Assembly (NCBI RefSeq): GCF_015689335.1 | Contig: NZ_CP065053.1 | Coordinates: forward strand, 1,054,001-1,118,000 | Direction of reading: 5' to 3' | Source of the DNA: Massilia antarctica | Lineage (GTDB): Bacteria > Pseudomonadota > Gammaproteobacteria > Burkholderiales > Burkholderiaceae_D | DNA length: 64,000 nucleotides | In this document: piece after piece, positions 35,324 through 44,202 of the stretch | Numbering within the stretch: position 1 is the first letter of the stretch | Layout: each line of letters starts with the position of its first letter | Made by a program: the position numbers and the translations under genes | The notes under the pieces: generated by a model | The model's database searches: none | What the model saw: only the letters and a program-made list of their open reading frames with translations | What the model was told of the DNA's origin: nothing

Positions 35324-37159
35324 ATGCAAACCCAGATGCCGGCATCGTCCGAACAAGAAAAAAAGCAACAGGCCAGCGCCGCCTCTCAGGCAGCTCCATT
35401 GGTCGGCGCCCCCCCAGCCTCGTTTGAGGACAAGCGCCCGCAGGCGGTAGCGCAACGGTGCTTGCAAGCCATGATCGACCGCAGTTCGCGTGTACAGCGC
35501 ATGCGGGCGATGGCGGCGCCTGCCAATCCTCAGGCGTCTGTATCAACGCCTGCGCAATTGAAGGAAGTGCCCGCGCCGAACACAAACGGTACGGGCTTGC
35601 CCGAGCGGCTTAAAAGCGGCGTTGAGTCATTATCCGGCATGAGCATGGATCATGTGAAAGTGCACTACAACTCGTCCAAGCCAGCGCAATTACATGCCCA
35701 CGCTTATGCGCAGGGCAGCGACATTCATGTGGCGCCAGGTCAGGAACGCCATTTGCCGCATGAAGCCTGGCACGTCGTTCAGCAACAGCAAGGTCGGGTA
35801 CAAGCCACCGCGCAATACGCTGGCGCGCCGGTCAACGACAACCCCGGTCTCGAATCCGAAGCCGACCGCATGGGAGCCATGGCGAGCAACCTGGGGGACG
35901 CGATGACACCGGCGCAATTATCGACGCCGGCGCGGCAAGCTGGCCATGTCGGCATCTCGCAACAGCAGCCGGTTCAACGGCGTGTCGGGTTTGAATTTCA
36001 AACCAACATCAGATTAAAAGACAAGAACGACGAGACGCCGCCATTCAAGACAGCGCTCCTGACAAGAGACAACTGGCATATTGAATGTGACGCCGGCGAC
36101 CTTGAATTCGTCACCAAGCCACTCAACGATTACGACGATGTCAATCAAGTGCTCGGGGAAATCGTCCATTGGGCGACCATGCTTTCTCAGATAGAAGGAA
36201 AAGTGTCGGACGAACAGCGGGAGCGACTCGGCTTCCTTCTGGAGTCCAAGTATGAAGATGAGGTCGAGGATGGGAAAGAGCAGTTGAAAGCCAGCGAAGC
36301 AAGGCCGCTTGCCGCAATGGCCGTCAACAAAGGATCGCTTCTTGAATCCATGTCCGCCACCGGGGACGCGGGGATAATCACGGCCGCGCCGCAAACAACG
36401 ATCGGCATTCCCTTGGACCGCATCATCTCCGCATTGCACCTGGTGGCGTCCCAGCAAATCACCGTTGGCGCCAATACCGGTGCGGCGAAGCAAGTCAAAC
36501 TGGCATCCGCACAAAACGGCGCGGAGCCGCCGCTGGTATCGGCGCACCATGCCACCGTCAAGCTCGTGGCAGGCTTGCGTGAAGCGCGCCCGCTCATCAA
36601 GGACGAGTCGACCTGGCGCAAGCTTGAAGGCATCATCGCTTTGGCCGCGAGCTACATACGCACCGCGAATGTGGCGGGACGCGGCGGGTACGGCTATACC
36701 AAAATGGTCGCACCCATGATGAGCCGTGTAAATTTCAGCGCCCTGCTCGCCGAACTGCCCGAGGAAGTGCAAGTCTTCTTCAACACGTCCAACGTAGCGG
36801 CCGCCTCCGGCATCGGCGAGGACGCCCCCATGTTCGGCCACAAGGGCGCCAAGGTGGAATTCGGTAAAACCACGCTGGGGCCGACGCTGAGAGTATGGGT
36901 GGACAGTATTCGTGCCGGCCACGATGCGCTTTCCATATTGGGCTTGAAGCACGGCGTGGGGACGGAAGCCTTCATCAAGGACTCGGAAAGCATGGGCCAG
37001 TTCAATGAGCTGGACCAGGAAGATCCGAATGTTGAGGTGCCGCTGGTCCCGATCGAGTTGCGCCAGATCAGCAAGGCGGTCCCGGTATCGCATTGGCACG
37101 ACCTTGCCATCGAAATCATGATCTTTGCAAATGCCTTGTTAAAAGCGAAGTTCTTCTGA
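35324..37159 (+). CDS. DUF4157 (eCIS core domain) putative effector
   Basis: 611 residues, no signal peptide, low-complexity Gln/Ala N-terminus. A DUF4157 domain spans about 90-190: LSGMSMDHVKVHYNSSKPAQ, DIHVAPGQE and H146-E-A-W-H150, a zincin-type HExxH, with LESEADRMG after it. DUF4157 proteins are commonly cargo or toxins of extracellular contractile injection systems. The remaining ~390 residues begin GFEFQTNI and contain LEFVTKPLNDY, loosely like amidoligase (glutamine-synthetase fold) enzymes; this is weak. No eCIS structural genes are in the window. ATG 35324 has GAGG about 10 bases upstream. Confidence 0.8.
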   Translation: MQTQMPASSEQEKKQQASAASQAAPLVGAPPASFEDKRPQAVAQRCLQAMIDRSSRVQRMRAMAAPANPQASVSTPAQLKEVPAPNTNGTGLPERLKSGVESLSGMSMDHVKVHYNSSKPAQLHAHAYAQGSDIHVAPGQERHLPHEAWHVVQQQQGRVQATAQYAGAPVNDNPGLESEADRMGAMASNLGDAMTPAQLSTPARQAGHVGISQQQPVQRRVGFEFQTNIRLKDKNDETPPFKTALLTRDNWHIECDAGDLEFVTKPLNDYDDVNQVLGEIVHWATMLSQIEGKVSDEQRERLGFLLESKYEDEVEDGKEQLKASEARPLAAMAVNKGSLLESMSATGDAGIITAAPQTTIGIPLDRIISALHLVASQQITVGANTGAAKQVKLASAQNGAEPPLVSAHHATVKLVAGLREARPLIKDESTWRKLEGIIALAASYIRTANVAGRGGYGYTKMVAPMMSRVNFSALLAELPEEVQVFFNTSNVAAASGIGEDAPMFGHKGAKVEFGKTTLGPTLRVWVDSIRAGHDALSILGLKHGVGTEAFIKDSESMGQFNELDQEDPNVEVPLVPIELRQISKAVPVSHWHDLAIEIMIFANALLKAKFF

Positions 37160-37253
37160 CGCCCCCAGGACCGGCAAGACAGCCCCCCGCTCTCGGACAG
37201 CGACACGGTGCATCACCAGCGGCCAGGCTGGGCACAGCTGGTGCGCCACAGCC

Positions 37254-37646
37254 TTAACCGAGCGACAAATCATCGAGAATCGGGCAGTCGGGACGGTCGT
37301 CGCCGTGACAGGCCCCGGACAGTTTTTCCAGGGTGCGCTTCATCGACTGCATGTCGCTGATTTTTTTATCCAGCTCGGCGATATGCTGTCTGGCCATCGC
37401 GCGCACATCCTTGCTGGCCCGGTGCTTGTCCTGCCACAAGGCCAGCAAGGTCTTGATCTGCTCCAGCGAAAACCCCAGCTCGCGGCTGCGGTGTATGAAT
37501 TGCAGCACCTGCACATCCTGCGGCCCGTACACCCGGTAGCCGGCATCGGTGCGCTGCGCCTCGCCGATCAGTCCGATCGATTCGTAATGCCGGATCATCT
37601 TCGCCGACACTCCCGACGCCTTGGCCGTCTCGCCGATATTCATCAT
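37254..37646 (-). CDS. cueR: CueR, MerR-family copper-responsive activator
   Basis: 130 residues: N-terminal MerR winged HTH (MNIGETAKASGVSAKMIRHY), dimerisation coiled coil, and C113/C121 in ACHGDDRPDCPIL, the Cu(I) loop of CueR. ATG 37646 has AAAGGA upstream; ATG 37652 overlaps the copA stop. It lies after copA in one operon and should act at the promoters at 39883-39957, which have the 19-bp spacers MerR-type activators need. Confidence 0.93.
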   Translation of the reverse strand: MMNIGETAKASGVSAKMIRHYESIGLIGEAQRTDAGYRVYGPQDVQVLQFIHRSRELGFSLEQIKTLLALWQDKHRASKDVRAMARQHIAELDKKISDMQSMKRTLEKLSGACHGDDRPDCPILDDLSLG

Positions 37647-37648
37647 CG

Positions 37649-39853
37649 TCATCCTTTCCCTCCCGCCACCCAGCGCTTGAGCAGCAGGGCATTGCTCACC
37701 ACCGACACGCTGGAAAACGCCATCGCCGCCCCCGCGATCATGGGATTGAGCATGCCGAACGCCGCCAGCGGCACCCCGATCACATTGAACACAAAGGCCC
37801 AGAACAGATTCTGGCGGATCTTGCCGTAGGTGCGGCGCGAAATATCGATGGCATCGACCAGCAGGCGCGGATCGCCCCGCATCAAGGTCACGCCGGCCGT
37901 GTGCATCGCCACGTCGGTGCCGCTGCCCATGGCCACGCCGATATCGGCCGCCGCCAGGGCCGGCGCATCGTTGATGCCGTCGCCCACCATCGCCACCCGC
38001 TCGCCCTTGGCGCGCAGGGCCGCGATGATCGCTGCCTTGCCCTCGGGTAGCACCTGCGCGTGCACCTCGTCGATGCCGAGCTGGCCCGCAATGTGGCGCG
38101 CGCTGCCCGGATTGTCGCCGCTGAGCATCACCGTGCGGATGCCGGCCGCATGCAGGCGCTCGATCGCTTCCCTGCTTTCCGGCTTGAGCGCATCGCCAAA
38201 GGCCAGCATGCCGAGCACGCGCGGGGCTGCCCCTGCTTCGGCCAGCCACGAAACCGTTTCGCCAGCCTCTTCGTGCACCTGCCCTTGCGCGGCCAAGGCG
38301 GCGATGTCGATCCCGTGCTGGCGCATCAGCGCAGCATTGCCCAGCAACAGCTCGCGGCCATCCACCGTGGCGCTCACACCAAGGCCAGCCAGGGCGCGCG
38401 TACCGGTAGCCGGCGCCGGCGCGATGCCCGCCGCCCGCGCCGCATCCCCCACGGCGCGCGCCAGCGGATGCTCGCTGCCGTGCTGCACGGCGGCCGCCAG
38501 CGCCAGCAAGGCTTGCTCATCGCCCTGCGCCGCCACGGTCGCGGTCAGGCGCGGCTTGCCTGCGGTCAGGGTGCCGGTCTTGTCGAAGGCCACCACAGTG
38601 ACGCCATGCAAGAGTTCGAGCGCCTCGGCATCCTTGATCAGAATGCCGTACTTGGCGGCAACGCCGGTGCCTGCCATGATCGCCGTCGGCGTGGCCAGCC
38701 CCAGCGCGCAGGGGCAGGCGATGACCAGCACCGCCACCGCGTTGAGCAGCGCCGCGCTCCAGTCGCCGTTGGCCAGCCACCAGCCAAAGAACGTGACCAG
38801 CGCGATGACAACGATGGCCGGCACGAACACGGCGCTGACCTTGTCCACCAGGCGCTGGATCGGCGCCTTGGCCGCCTGCGCATCTTCGACCGCGCGGATG
38901 ATGCGTGCCAGCACGGTTTCGGTGCCGATGGCGGTGGCACGGGCGACCAGCACGCCCTCGCCATTGACCGCGCCGCCGATGACGCGCGACCCCACACCCT
39001 TGCTCACTGGCAGGCTTTCACCGGTCAGCATCGATTCGTCGGCGTGACTCGCGCCTTCGACGACTTCGCCATCCATGGGAATGCGCTCGCCGGGGCGGAT
39101 CACAACCTCGTCGCCGACCTTGAGCCGGGCGATCGGCATGTCGCTCTCGACCCCGTTGCGGCGCACGCGCGCCGTTTCCGGGCGCAGCGATTGCAGGGCG
39201 CGGATCGCTTCGGTGGTCTGGCGCTTGGCGCGCGTTTCCAGCCATTTGCCGAGGCGCACGAGGGTGATTACCACGGCGGCCGCCTCGAAATACAGGTGCG
39301 CCCCGTGATGCCGCGGCTGGCCCAGCCACTGGTACAGGCTCAGTCCATACGCGGCCGAGGTGCCGAGCGCGACCAGCAAATCCATGTTTCCGCTTCTGGC
39401 CAGCAATGCCTTCCATGCGGAACGGTAAAAGCGCGCGCCGATCCAGAACTGCACTGGTGTGGCCAGCAGAAATTGCACCCAGGCCGGCAGCATCGACTCG
39501 ATCCCGGCCGCAGCCAGCAGCATGGGCGCGATCAAGGGTATGGTGAGGGCGGCGGCGATCGCGATCTCCACCGGCTCGGACAGAGCGCGTGTTGGCGCCG
39601 GTGGTGGCGCTGCCCCGGCAGAGGCGCTGGCCGTGTAACCGGCGCGCTCGACGGCGGCAATCAGCAGCGCGGGGTCGAGCTGGCCCGTGACCAGCACCTT
39701 TTCGGTCGCCAGGTTGACGGTGGCGCCCTGCACGCCCGGCACCGCGCGCAACGCTTTTTCGACCCGTCCGGCGCACGAGGCGCACGTCATGCCGCCGACG
39801 TCGAGCGAGGTTTCGAACGCAGCCTGCTGGTTCCGCATTGTCGTGGTCGTCAT
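37649..39853 (-). CDS. copA: CopA copper-exporting P1B-type ATPase
   Basis: 734 residues: one N-terminal heavy-metal domain ([16 protein letters not shown]), eight membrane helices with CPC in [30 protein letters not shown] motif ([11 protein letters not shown]) and [16 protein letters not shown]. It exports Cu(I) to the periplasm using ATP. The start has AAAGGAG. Its promoter at 39883-39913 has the spacing for CueR activation. Confidence 0.96.
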   Translation of the reverse strand: MTTTTMRNQQAAFETSLDVGGMTCASCAGRVEKALRAVPGVQGATVNLATEKVLVTGQLDPALLIAAVERAGYTASASAGAAPPPAPTRALSEPVEIAIAAALTIPLIAPMLLAAAGIESMLPAWVQFLLATPVQFWIGARFYRSAWKALLARSGNMDLLVALGTSAAYGLSLYQWLGQPRHHGAHLYFEAAAVVITLVRLGKWLETRAKRQTTEAIRALQSLRPETARVRRNGVESDMPIARLKVGDEVVIRPGERIPMDGEVVEGASHADESMLTGESLPVSKGVGSRVIGGAVNGEGVLVARATAIGTETVLARIIRAVEDAQAAKAPIQRLVDKVSAVFVPAIVVIALVTFFGWWLANGDWSAALLNAVAVLVIACPCALGLATPTAIMAGTGVAAKYGILIKDAEALELLHGVTVVAFDKTGTLTAGKPRLTATVAAQGDEQALLALAAAVQHGSEHPLARAVGDAARAAGIAPAPATGTRALAGLGVSATVDGRELLLGNAALMRQHGIDIAALAAQGQVHEEAGETVSWLAEAGAAPRVLGMLAFGDALKPESREAIERLHAAGIRTVMLSGDNPGSARHIAGQLGIDEVHAQVLPEGKAAIIAALRAKGERVAMVGDGINDAPALAAADIGVAMGSGTDVAMHTAGVTLMRGDPRLLVDAIDISRRTYGKIRQNLFWAFVFNVIGVPLAAFGMLNPMIAGAAMAFSSVSVVSNALLLKRWVAGGKG

Positions 39854-39882
39854 TTCTTGCTCCTTTAAGAACGCATACCACC

Positions 39883-39913
39883 ATGATCAAGCTTCCCATT
39901 ATAGTAAAGTCAA
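39883..39913 (-). promoter_or_regulatory. CueR-type promoter of copA
   Basis: Minus-strand TTGACT and GATCAT are 19 bp apart, too long for sigma70 without a MerR-type activator; the spacer contains GGGAAGCT, one arm of the CueR dyad. The other arm is degenerate. A TATAAT inside the spacer could give basal transcription. Confidence 0.6.
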
Positions 39914-39926
39914 GCGAAAAAACGGC

Positions 39927-39957
39927 TTGACCTTCCCACGGTGGGAACGTCGACAAT
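39927..39957 (+). promoter_or_regulatory. CueR-type promoter of copZ
   Basis: TTGACC and GACAAT are separated by 19 bp containing the near-perfect dyad CCTTCCCACGGTGGGAACG, the classic MerR/CueR layout. It lies 33 bp upstream of copZ. Confidence 0.8.
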
Positions 39958-39990
39958 GGCACTGTCACCTTCACCAACAGGAGTTCCGCC

Positions 39991-40191
39991 ATGATCAAGC
40001 TGAGTATCCCCGACATGAGCTGCGGCCATTGCGCAGGCGTCATTACCAAGACCGTCAAAGAGCTCGACCAGGATGCCGTCATCGCATTCGACATGCCGGC
40101 CCGCACGGTCGAGTTGAACACGACAGCGGCGCAGGAACGGATCGTCACCAGCCTCGCCAATGCCGGCTACCCTGCGACAGTGGCACGTTAA
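39991..40191 (+). CDS. copZ: CopZ-like copper chaperone
   Basis: 66 residues, a single HMA fold with PDMSCGHCAG (CxxC) metal site and the usual VAR-type end. It carries Cu(I) in the cytoplasm, probably to CopA. CAGGAG lies before the ATG. First gene of the plus-strand copper operon. Confidence 0.93.
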   Translation: MIKLSIPDMSCGHCAGVITKTVKELDQDAVIAFDMPARTVELNTTAAQERIVTSLANAGYPATVAR

Positions 40192-40233
40192 GCAGCGGCG
40201 CGGCCCCGAATTTCCATGTGCTAGACTTTACCC

Positions 40234-40572
40234 ATGAAGTCCTTCAGAACATTGCTGGTCTGGCTGTTGCTGCTCGCGCTACCCTTGCAGGGCTTCGCGG
40301 CGGCATCGTCGGCGCTGTGCGAGGCGGCCAGGACGCCGGTCGCCAGCCAGGTCGCCGCCGGCATCGACGAAGGCCATTGCCACAAGCCGGACCGCCCCGC
40401 CAAGTGCAGTAACTGTGCATTCTGCTGCGTGGGCATGGCCATCGCCCCGGCCTTTGCCGCGCTGGCCGATGGGCGAGCGCCCGCATCCGAAGCGATTGCC
40501 TACGCCGCCATGCACGCGACGGCGCATATCCCGGGCGGCCTGGAACGTCCCCCTCATTGCCCGATCGCCTGA
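40234..40572 (+). CDS. Small Cys-rich exported protein of the copper locus
   Basis: 112 residues: signal peptide (about 1-23, cleavage near GFA-AAS), a His/Cys stretch (EGHCHKP) and CSNCAFCCVG. The pattern recalls DUF2946-type proteins found with copper genes. It probably binds copper in the periplasm or membrane. It follows copZ by 42 bp and is closed by a strong terminator hairpin. Confidence 0.7.
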   Translation: MKSFRTLLVWLLLLALPLQGFAAASSALCEAARTPVASQVAAGIDEGHCHKPDRPAKCSNCAFCCVGMAIAPAFAALADGRAPASEAIAYAAMHATAHIPGGLERPPHCPIA

Positions 40573-40576
40573 ATGC

Positions 40577-40606
40577 CCTTGGTCCGTGCGCGGACCAAGG
40601 TCTTTT
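40577..40606 (+). terminator. Strong intrinsic terminator inside the copper locus
   Basis: CCTTGGTCCG pairs perfectly with CGGACCAAGG around a TGCG loop, followed by TCTTTT. A 10-bp GC-rich stem with a T-run is a convincing terminator. It lies 4 bp after one gene and 23 bp before the next. Confidence 0.85.
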
Positions 40607-40628
40607 AACCAACACGATTGAGGTTGTC

Positions 40629-40949
40629 ATGAATTCCCTTCGCCCGATATGGCTGCTGCTTGCTTGCGCCGCGCCGGCGCTGGCGCAAACGAGCGCCGCA
40701 CCACCCGCCTACGACTCGGCCTTTGCCGGGTACCGCGCCTACCAGGAGCCGCAAGCGGCATCCTGGAAGGACACCAACGACCAGCTGCGCAAGGCACAAG
40801 GCCCCATGGGTCACGACATGAGCGCCATGAAAAAACCGGATCTGGCAACGGACGACGATCCGCATGCGGGCCACGACATGAGCGCCATGAAAAAGAACGC
40901 GCCGCCGGCCGAGGCCAAGCCGGACCACGGCCACCAGCACAAGGAATGA
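40629..40949 (+). CDS. His/Met-rich exported copper-binding protein
   Basis: 106 residues: signal peptide (about 1-19, ALA-QTS), then a linker and two copies of GHDMSAMKK about 22 residues apart, ending in DHGHQHKE. Met/His motifs of this kind bind Cu(I)/Cu(II) in the periplasm. ATG 40629 is chosen because the upstream part of the frame runs through the terminator hairpin. Its end overlaps or abuts the efflux gene. Confidence 0.8.
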   Translation: MNSLRPIWLLLACAAPALAQTSAAPPAYDSAFAGYRAYQEPQAASWKDTNDQLRKAQGPMGHDMSAMKKPDLATDDDPHAGHDMSAMKKNAPPAEAKPDHGHQHKE

Positions 40950-40951
40950 CG

Positions 40952-42310
40952 ATGCGACGACTATCCACCCCGCTGCGCCGCATCGCCCTGGCGGCCATCT
41001 GCGCCGGTGCCGCCGGCTGCGCATCGTTCTCGCCCGACGGCGGCTACGCCGATGTGCGCCAGCTCGCGCAGCAGCGTAGCGGCGCCACCATTCCCGCCAC
41101 GGCGCCGGGCGCCGCCAGCGTCGAACGCCAGGTCGCCGCGCTGCTGGCCAAGCCTTTGTCGGCCGACGATGCGGTGACCATCGCCCTGCTCAACAACCGC
41201 GGCCTGCAGGCCGCCTACGCGGAACTGGGCATCGCCGAAGCGGACCTGGTGCAGGCCGGCCGCATCGCCAATCCGGTGCTCAGCTTCAGCCGCCTGAAAA
41301 GCCACGGCGGCGTCGAGATCGAGCGCAAGCTGATGCTGCCCGTGATCGGCTTGTTGACCATGCCGGTCACCATGCGACTCGAACGGCGCCGCTACGAACA
41401 GGCGCAATTGCGCGCGGCCGGCGACGTGCTGCGCACCGCCGACACTACCCGGCGCGCCTGGTACGGCGCGGTCGCGGCTCAGCAAAGCGCCGAGTACATG
41501 GAACAGGTGAAAAACGCCGCCGAAGCGAGCGCCGAACTGGCGCGCCGCATGGCGGTGGCCGGCAACTGGAGCAAACTGCAGCACGCGCGTGAACAGGCGT
41601 TCTACGCCGATGCGGTGGCGCAGCTGGCCCGCGCGCGCCAGACGCGCACCTTCGAACGCGAAAAGCTCACGCGCCTGCTGGGCCTGTCGAGCGCGGGCGC
41701 CTTCACCCTGCCCGACCGCCTGCCCGACCTGCCGGCGGCCCCGCGCGAGGTGATCGATGCCGAAACCCAGGCCATGAACAACCGGCTCGACCTGCTGATG
41801 GCGCAAAAGGAACTGGCCGGACTGGCCTCGTCGCTGGGCCTCACGCGCGCCACCCGCTTCGTCAACCTGCTCGACCTGAGCTACCTGCGCAACACCAGCG
41901 CAGCGGGCGAGCGTGCCACCGGCTACGAAATCGAACTGCAGATTCCCCTGTTCGACTGGGGCGGCACCAAAGTGGCCAGGGCCGAAGCGCTGTACATGCA
42001 GGCCGTGCACCGCGCCGCCGGCGCCGCCATTGACGCGCGCTCGCAGGTGCGCGAAAGCTATGGCGCCTACCGCACCGCCTACGACCTGGCGCGCCACTAC
42101 CGCGACGAAGTGGTTCCGCTCAAAAAACGCATCGCCGACGAACAGCTGCTGCGCTACAACGGGATGCTGATCAGCGTCTTCGAACTGCTGGCCGACGCGC
42201 GCGAACAGGTCGTCAGCGTCAACGCCGCCATCGAAGCGCAGCGCGACTACTGGATCGCCGACGCCGCCCTGCAAGCCGCGCTGACCGGCCCCGCGCCGGT
42301 CCAACAATGA
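40952..42310 (+). CDS. TolC/CusC-family outer-membrane efflux lipoprotein
   Basis: 452 residues with a lipobox (AGAAGC, Cys about 22) and the duplicated helical-hairpin TolC architecture; motifs such as AELGIAEADLVQAGRIANP and YEIELQIPLFDWGGTK are typical of CusC-like proteins in betaproteobacterial copper loci. AAGGA favours ATG 40952; ATG 40946 overlaps the previous stop. Matching inner-membrane pump and adaptor genes are absent from the window. Confidence 0.9.
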   Translation: MRRLSTPLRRIALAAICAGAAGCASFSPDGGYADVRQLAQQRSGATIPATAPGAASVERQVAALLAKPLSADDAVTIALLNNRGLQAAYAELGIAEADLVQAGRIANPVLSFSRLKSHGGVEIERKLMLPVIGLLTMPVTMRLERRRYEQAQLRAAGDVLRTADTTRRAWYGAVAAQQSAEYMEQVKNAAEASAELARRMAVAGNWSKLQHAREQAFYADAVAQLARARQTRTFEREKLTRLLGLSSAGAFTLPDRLPDLPAAPREVIDAETQAMNNRLDLLMAQKELAGLASSLGLTRATRFVNLLDLSYLRNTSAAGERATGYEIELQIPLFDWGGTKVARAEALYMQAVHRAAGAAIDARSQVRESYGAYRTAYDLARHYRDEVVPLKKRIADEQLLRYNGMLISVFELLADAREQVVSVNAAIEAQRDYWIADAALQAALTGPAPVQQ

Positions 42311-42323
42311 AAGGACATTGAAC

Positions 42324-43718
42324 ATGGTCTCACGTAGAAATTTCTTCACTGGCGCGGGCGCGGTTGCCGTCAGCACCGCGCTGGTGTCGCGCGCCGGCGC
42401 CGCCTCGCTGCCGGAAGCGGTCGTCATGGACAAGGCATCGACCCAGCCGCCCCTGAACCCGCCCAACGGCCGCCCGTACAACCCGGTGGTCACCCTCAAC
42501 GGCTGGACTTTGCCGTGGCGGATGAAGGACGGCGTCAAGGAATTCCACCTGGTGGCCGAACCGGTGGTGCGCGAAATCGCGCCCGGCATGAAAGCCAATC
42601 TGTGGGGATACAACGGCCAGTCGCCGGGACCGACCATCGAAGTGGTGGAAGGCGACCGGGTACGCATTTTTGTTACCAACAAACTGCCCGAGCACACCAG
42701 CGTGCACTGGCACGGCCAGCGCCTGCCCAACGGCATGGATGGGGTGACCGGCCTGACCCAGCCCGGCATCGACCCGAGCAAGACCTTCGTCTACGAATTC
42801 GTGGCCAAGCGGCCCGGCACCTTCATGTACCACCCGCACGCCGACGAAATGACGCAGATGGCGATGGGGATGATGGGTTTCTGGATCACCCACCCCAAGG
42901 ACCACAACTTCATGCGGGTCGACCGCGACTTCTGCTTCCTGCTGGGCGCGTACGACATCGACCCCGGCAGCTACACGCCCAAGGTCAACACGATGCTCGA
43001 CTTTAACCTGTGGACCTTCAACAGTCGCGCCTTTCCCGGCATCGACCCGCTGGTGATCGCGCAGAACGACAAGGTGCGCATCCGGGTCGGCAACCTGACC
43101 ATGACCAACCACCCGATCCACATGCACGGGCACGAATTCGTGGTCACCGGGACCGATGGCGGATGGGTCCCGCCGGCGGCGCGCTGGCCGGAAGTGACCA
43201 CCGATATCGCGGTCGGCCAGATGCGCGCGATCGAGTTCATCGCCAGCGAAGCGGGCGACTGGTCCCTGCATTGCCACAAATCGCACCACACCATGAACGC
43301 CATGGGCCACGACGTGCCGACCCTGATCGGGGTCGACCAGCGCGAGGTGCTCGGCAAGATCAACAAGCTGGTACCGGGCTATATGGTCATGGGTGACAAG
43401 GGCATGGCCGGCATGGCCGAGATGGAAATGCCGCTGCCGGACAACACACTGCCGATGATGACCGGGAGCGGCCCGTTCGGCGGCATCGGCATGGGCGGCA
43501 TGTTCACCACGATGAAGGTGCGCAAAGGACTGGCGCGGGGCGACTACAAGGACCCGGGCTGGTACCAGCATCCGCCCGGCACCCTGGCCTACGAATGGAA
43601 GGAAGGCGGCATTGCCAGGCCGGAGCCGGTGCGCGCGCCGGACGCCGGCAGGATGGCGGCAAAACCGGGCGAGCAGGTGCTGCAAGTGACCAAACCAGGC
43701 AAAAATCATGCACACTGA
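42324..43718 (+). CDS. Tat-exported multicopper oxidase
   Basis: 464 residues. An SRRNFF Tat signal comes first. Copper ligand motifs are HWHG (H128, H130), MYHPHAD (H170, H172), HPIHMHGHEF and HCHKSHHTMNAM, covering the T1 site and T2/T3 cluster. The C-terminus is Met-rich (GMAGMAEMEMP; GGIGMGGMF), as in periplasmic cuprous oxidases such as CueO or CopA. AAAGGA lies before ATG 42324. It detoxifies Cu(I) in the periplasm. Confidence 0.93.
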   Translation: MVSRRNFFTGAGAVAVSTALVSRAGAASLPEAVVMDKASTQPPLNPPNGRPYNPVVTLNGWTLPWRMKDGVKEFHLVAEPVVREIAPGMKANLWGYNGQSPGPTIEVVEGDRVRIFVTNKLPEHTSVHWHGQRLPNGMDGVTGLTQPGIDPSKTFVYEFVAKRPGTFMYHPHADEMTQMAMGMMGFWITHPKDHNFMRVDRDFCFLLGAYDIDPGSYTPKVNTMLDFNLWTFNSRAFPGIDPLVIAQNDKVRIRVGNLTMTNHPIHMHGHEFVVTGTDGGWVPPAARWPEVTTDIAVGQMRAIEFIASEAGDWSLHCHKSHHTMNAMGHDVPTLIGVDQREVLGKINKLVPGYMVMGDKGMAGMAEMEMPLPDNTLPMMTGSGPFGGIGMGGMFTTMKVRKGLARGDYKDPGWYQHPPGTLAYEWKEGGIARPEPVRAPDAGRMAAKPGEQVLQVTKPGKNHAH

Positions 43719-43746
43719 CCTTGCTTTCAACGACTGAGAGAAGCCG

Positions 43747-44175
43747 ATGCGCCCATTCGTTCTGCTTGCCGTCCTCGGACTGGCGTCACTGCATACCCGT
43801 GCGGCGACACCAGGCGAAACCCTGGCGGCCTTCCACGCCGCCCTGCAAGCGGGCGACCAGGCGCGCGCGATGGCGCTCCTGAGCCCCGATGCGGTGATTT
43901 ACGAAGCGGGCCACGTGGAGCGCTCGCGCAGCGAATATGCGGACCATCACCTGGCGGACGACATTGCGTTCGCCAGGGCCACCACGCGCCGAGTGCTGCG
44001 CCACAAGGAGTCGATCGAGGGCGGCATCGCCATGATCCTGGACGAAACCGAGAGCCGCGGCACGTTCAGGGGCAAGAAGATCAATGCAGTGGGAACCGAG
44101 ACGGCGCTGCTGGAGAAAAAGGGCGACGGCTGGGTGGTGCTGCATTTTCACTGGTCGTCGCGCAAGGCGAAGTAG
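43747..44175 (+). CDS. SnoaL/NTF2-like exported protein
   Basis: 142 residues with a signal peptide (about 1-19) and an NTF2-like cone (LAAFHAALQAGDQARAMALL, then VIYEAGHVERSRSEY), ending WVVLHFHWSSRKAK, a form seen in DUF4440/SnoaL-like proteins. It is the last gene of the copper cluster, 28 bp after the oxidase. The role is unknown. Confidence 0.8.
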   Translation: MRPFVLLAVLGLASLHTRAATPGETLAAFHAALQAGDQARAMALLSPDAVIYEAGHVERSRSEYADHHLADDIAFARATTRRVLRHKESIEGGIAMILDETESRGTFRGKKINAVGTETALLEKKGDGWVVLHFHWSSRKAK

Positions 44176-44202
44176 CCGGCCGGGCCGTCCATCCCGATCG
44201 GT

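Noticed and set aside
37218..37245. CACCAGC...GCTGGTG hairpin between the DUF4157 gene and cueR as terminator
   Set aside because: Long loop and no T-run in either direction; too weak to call.
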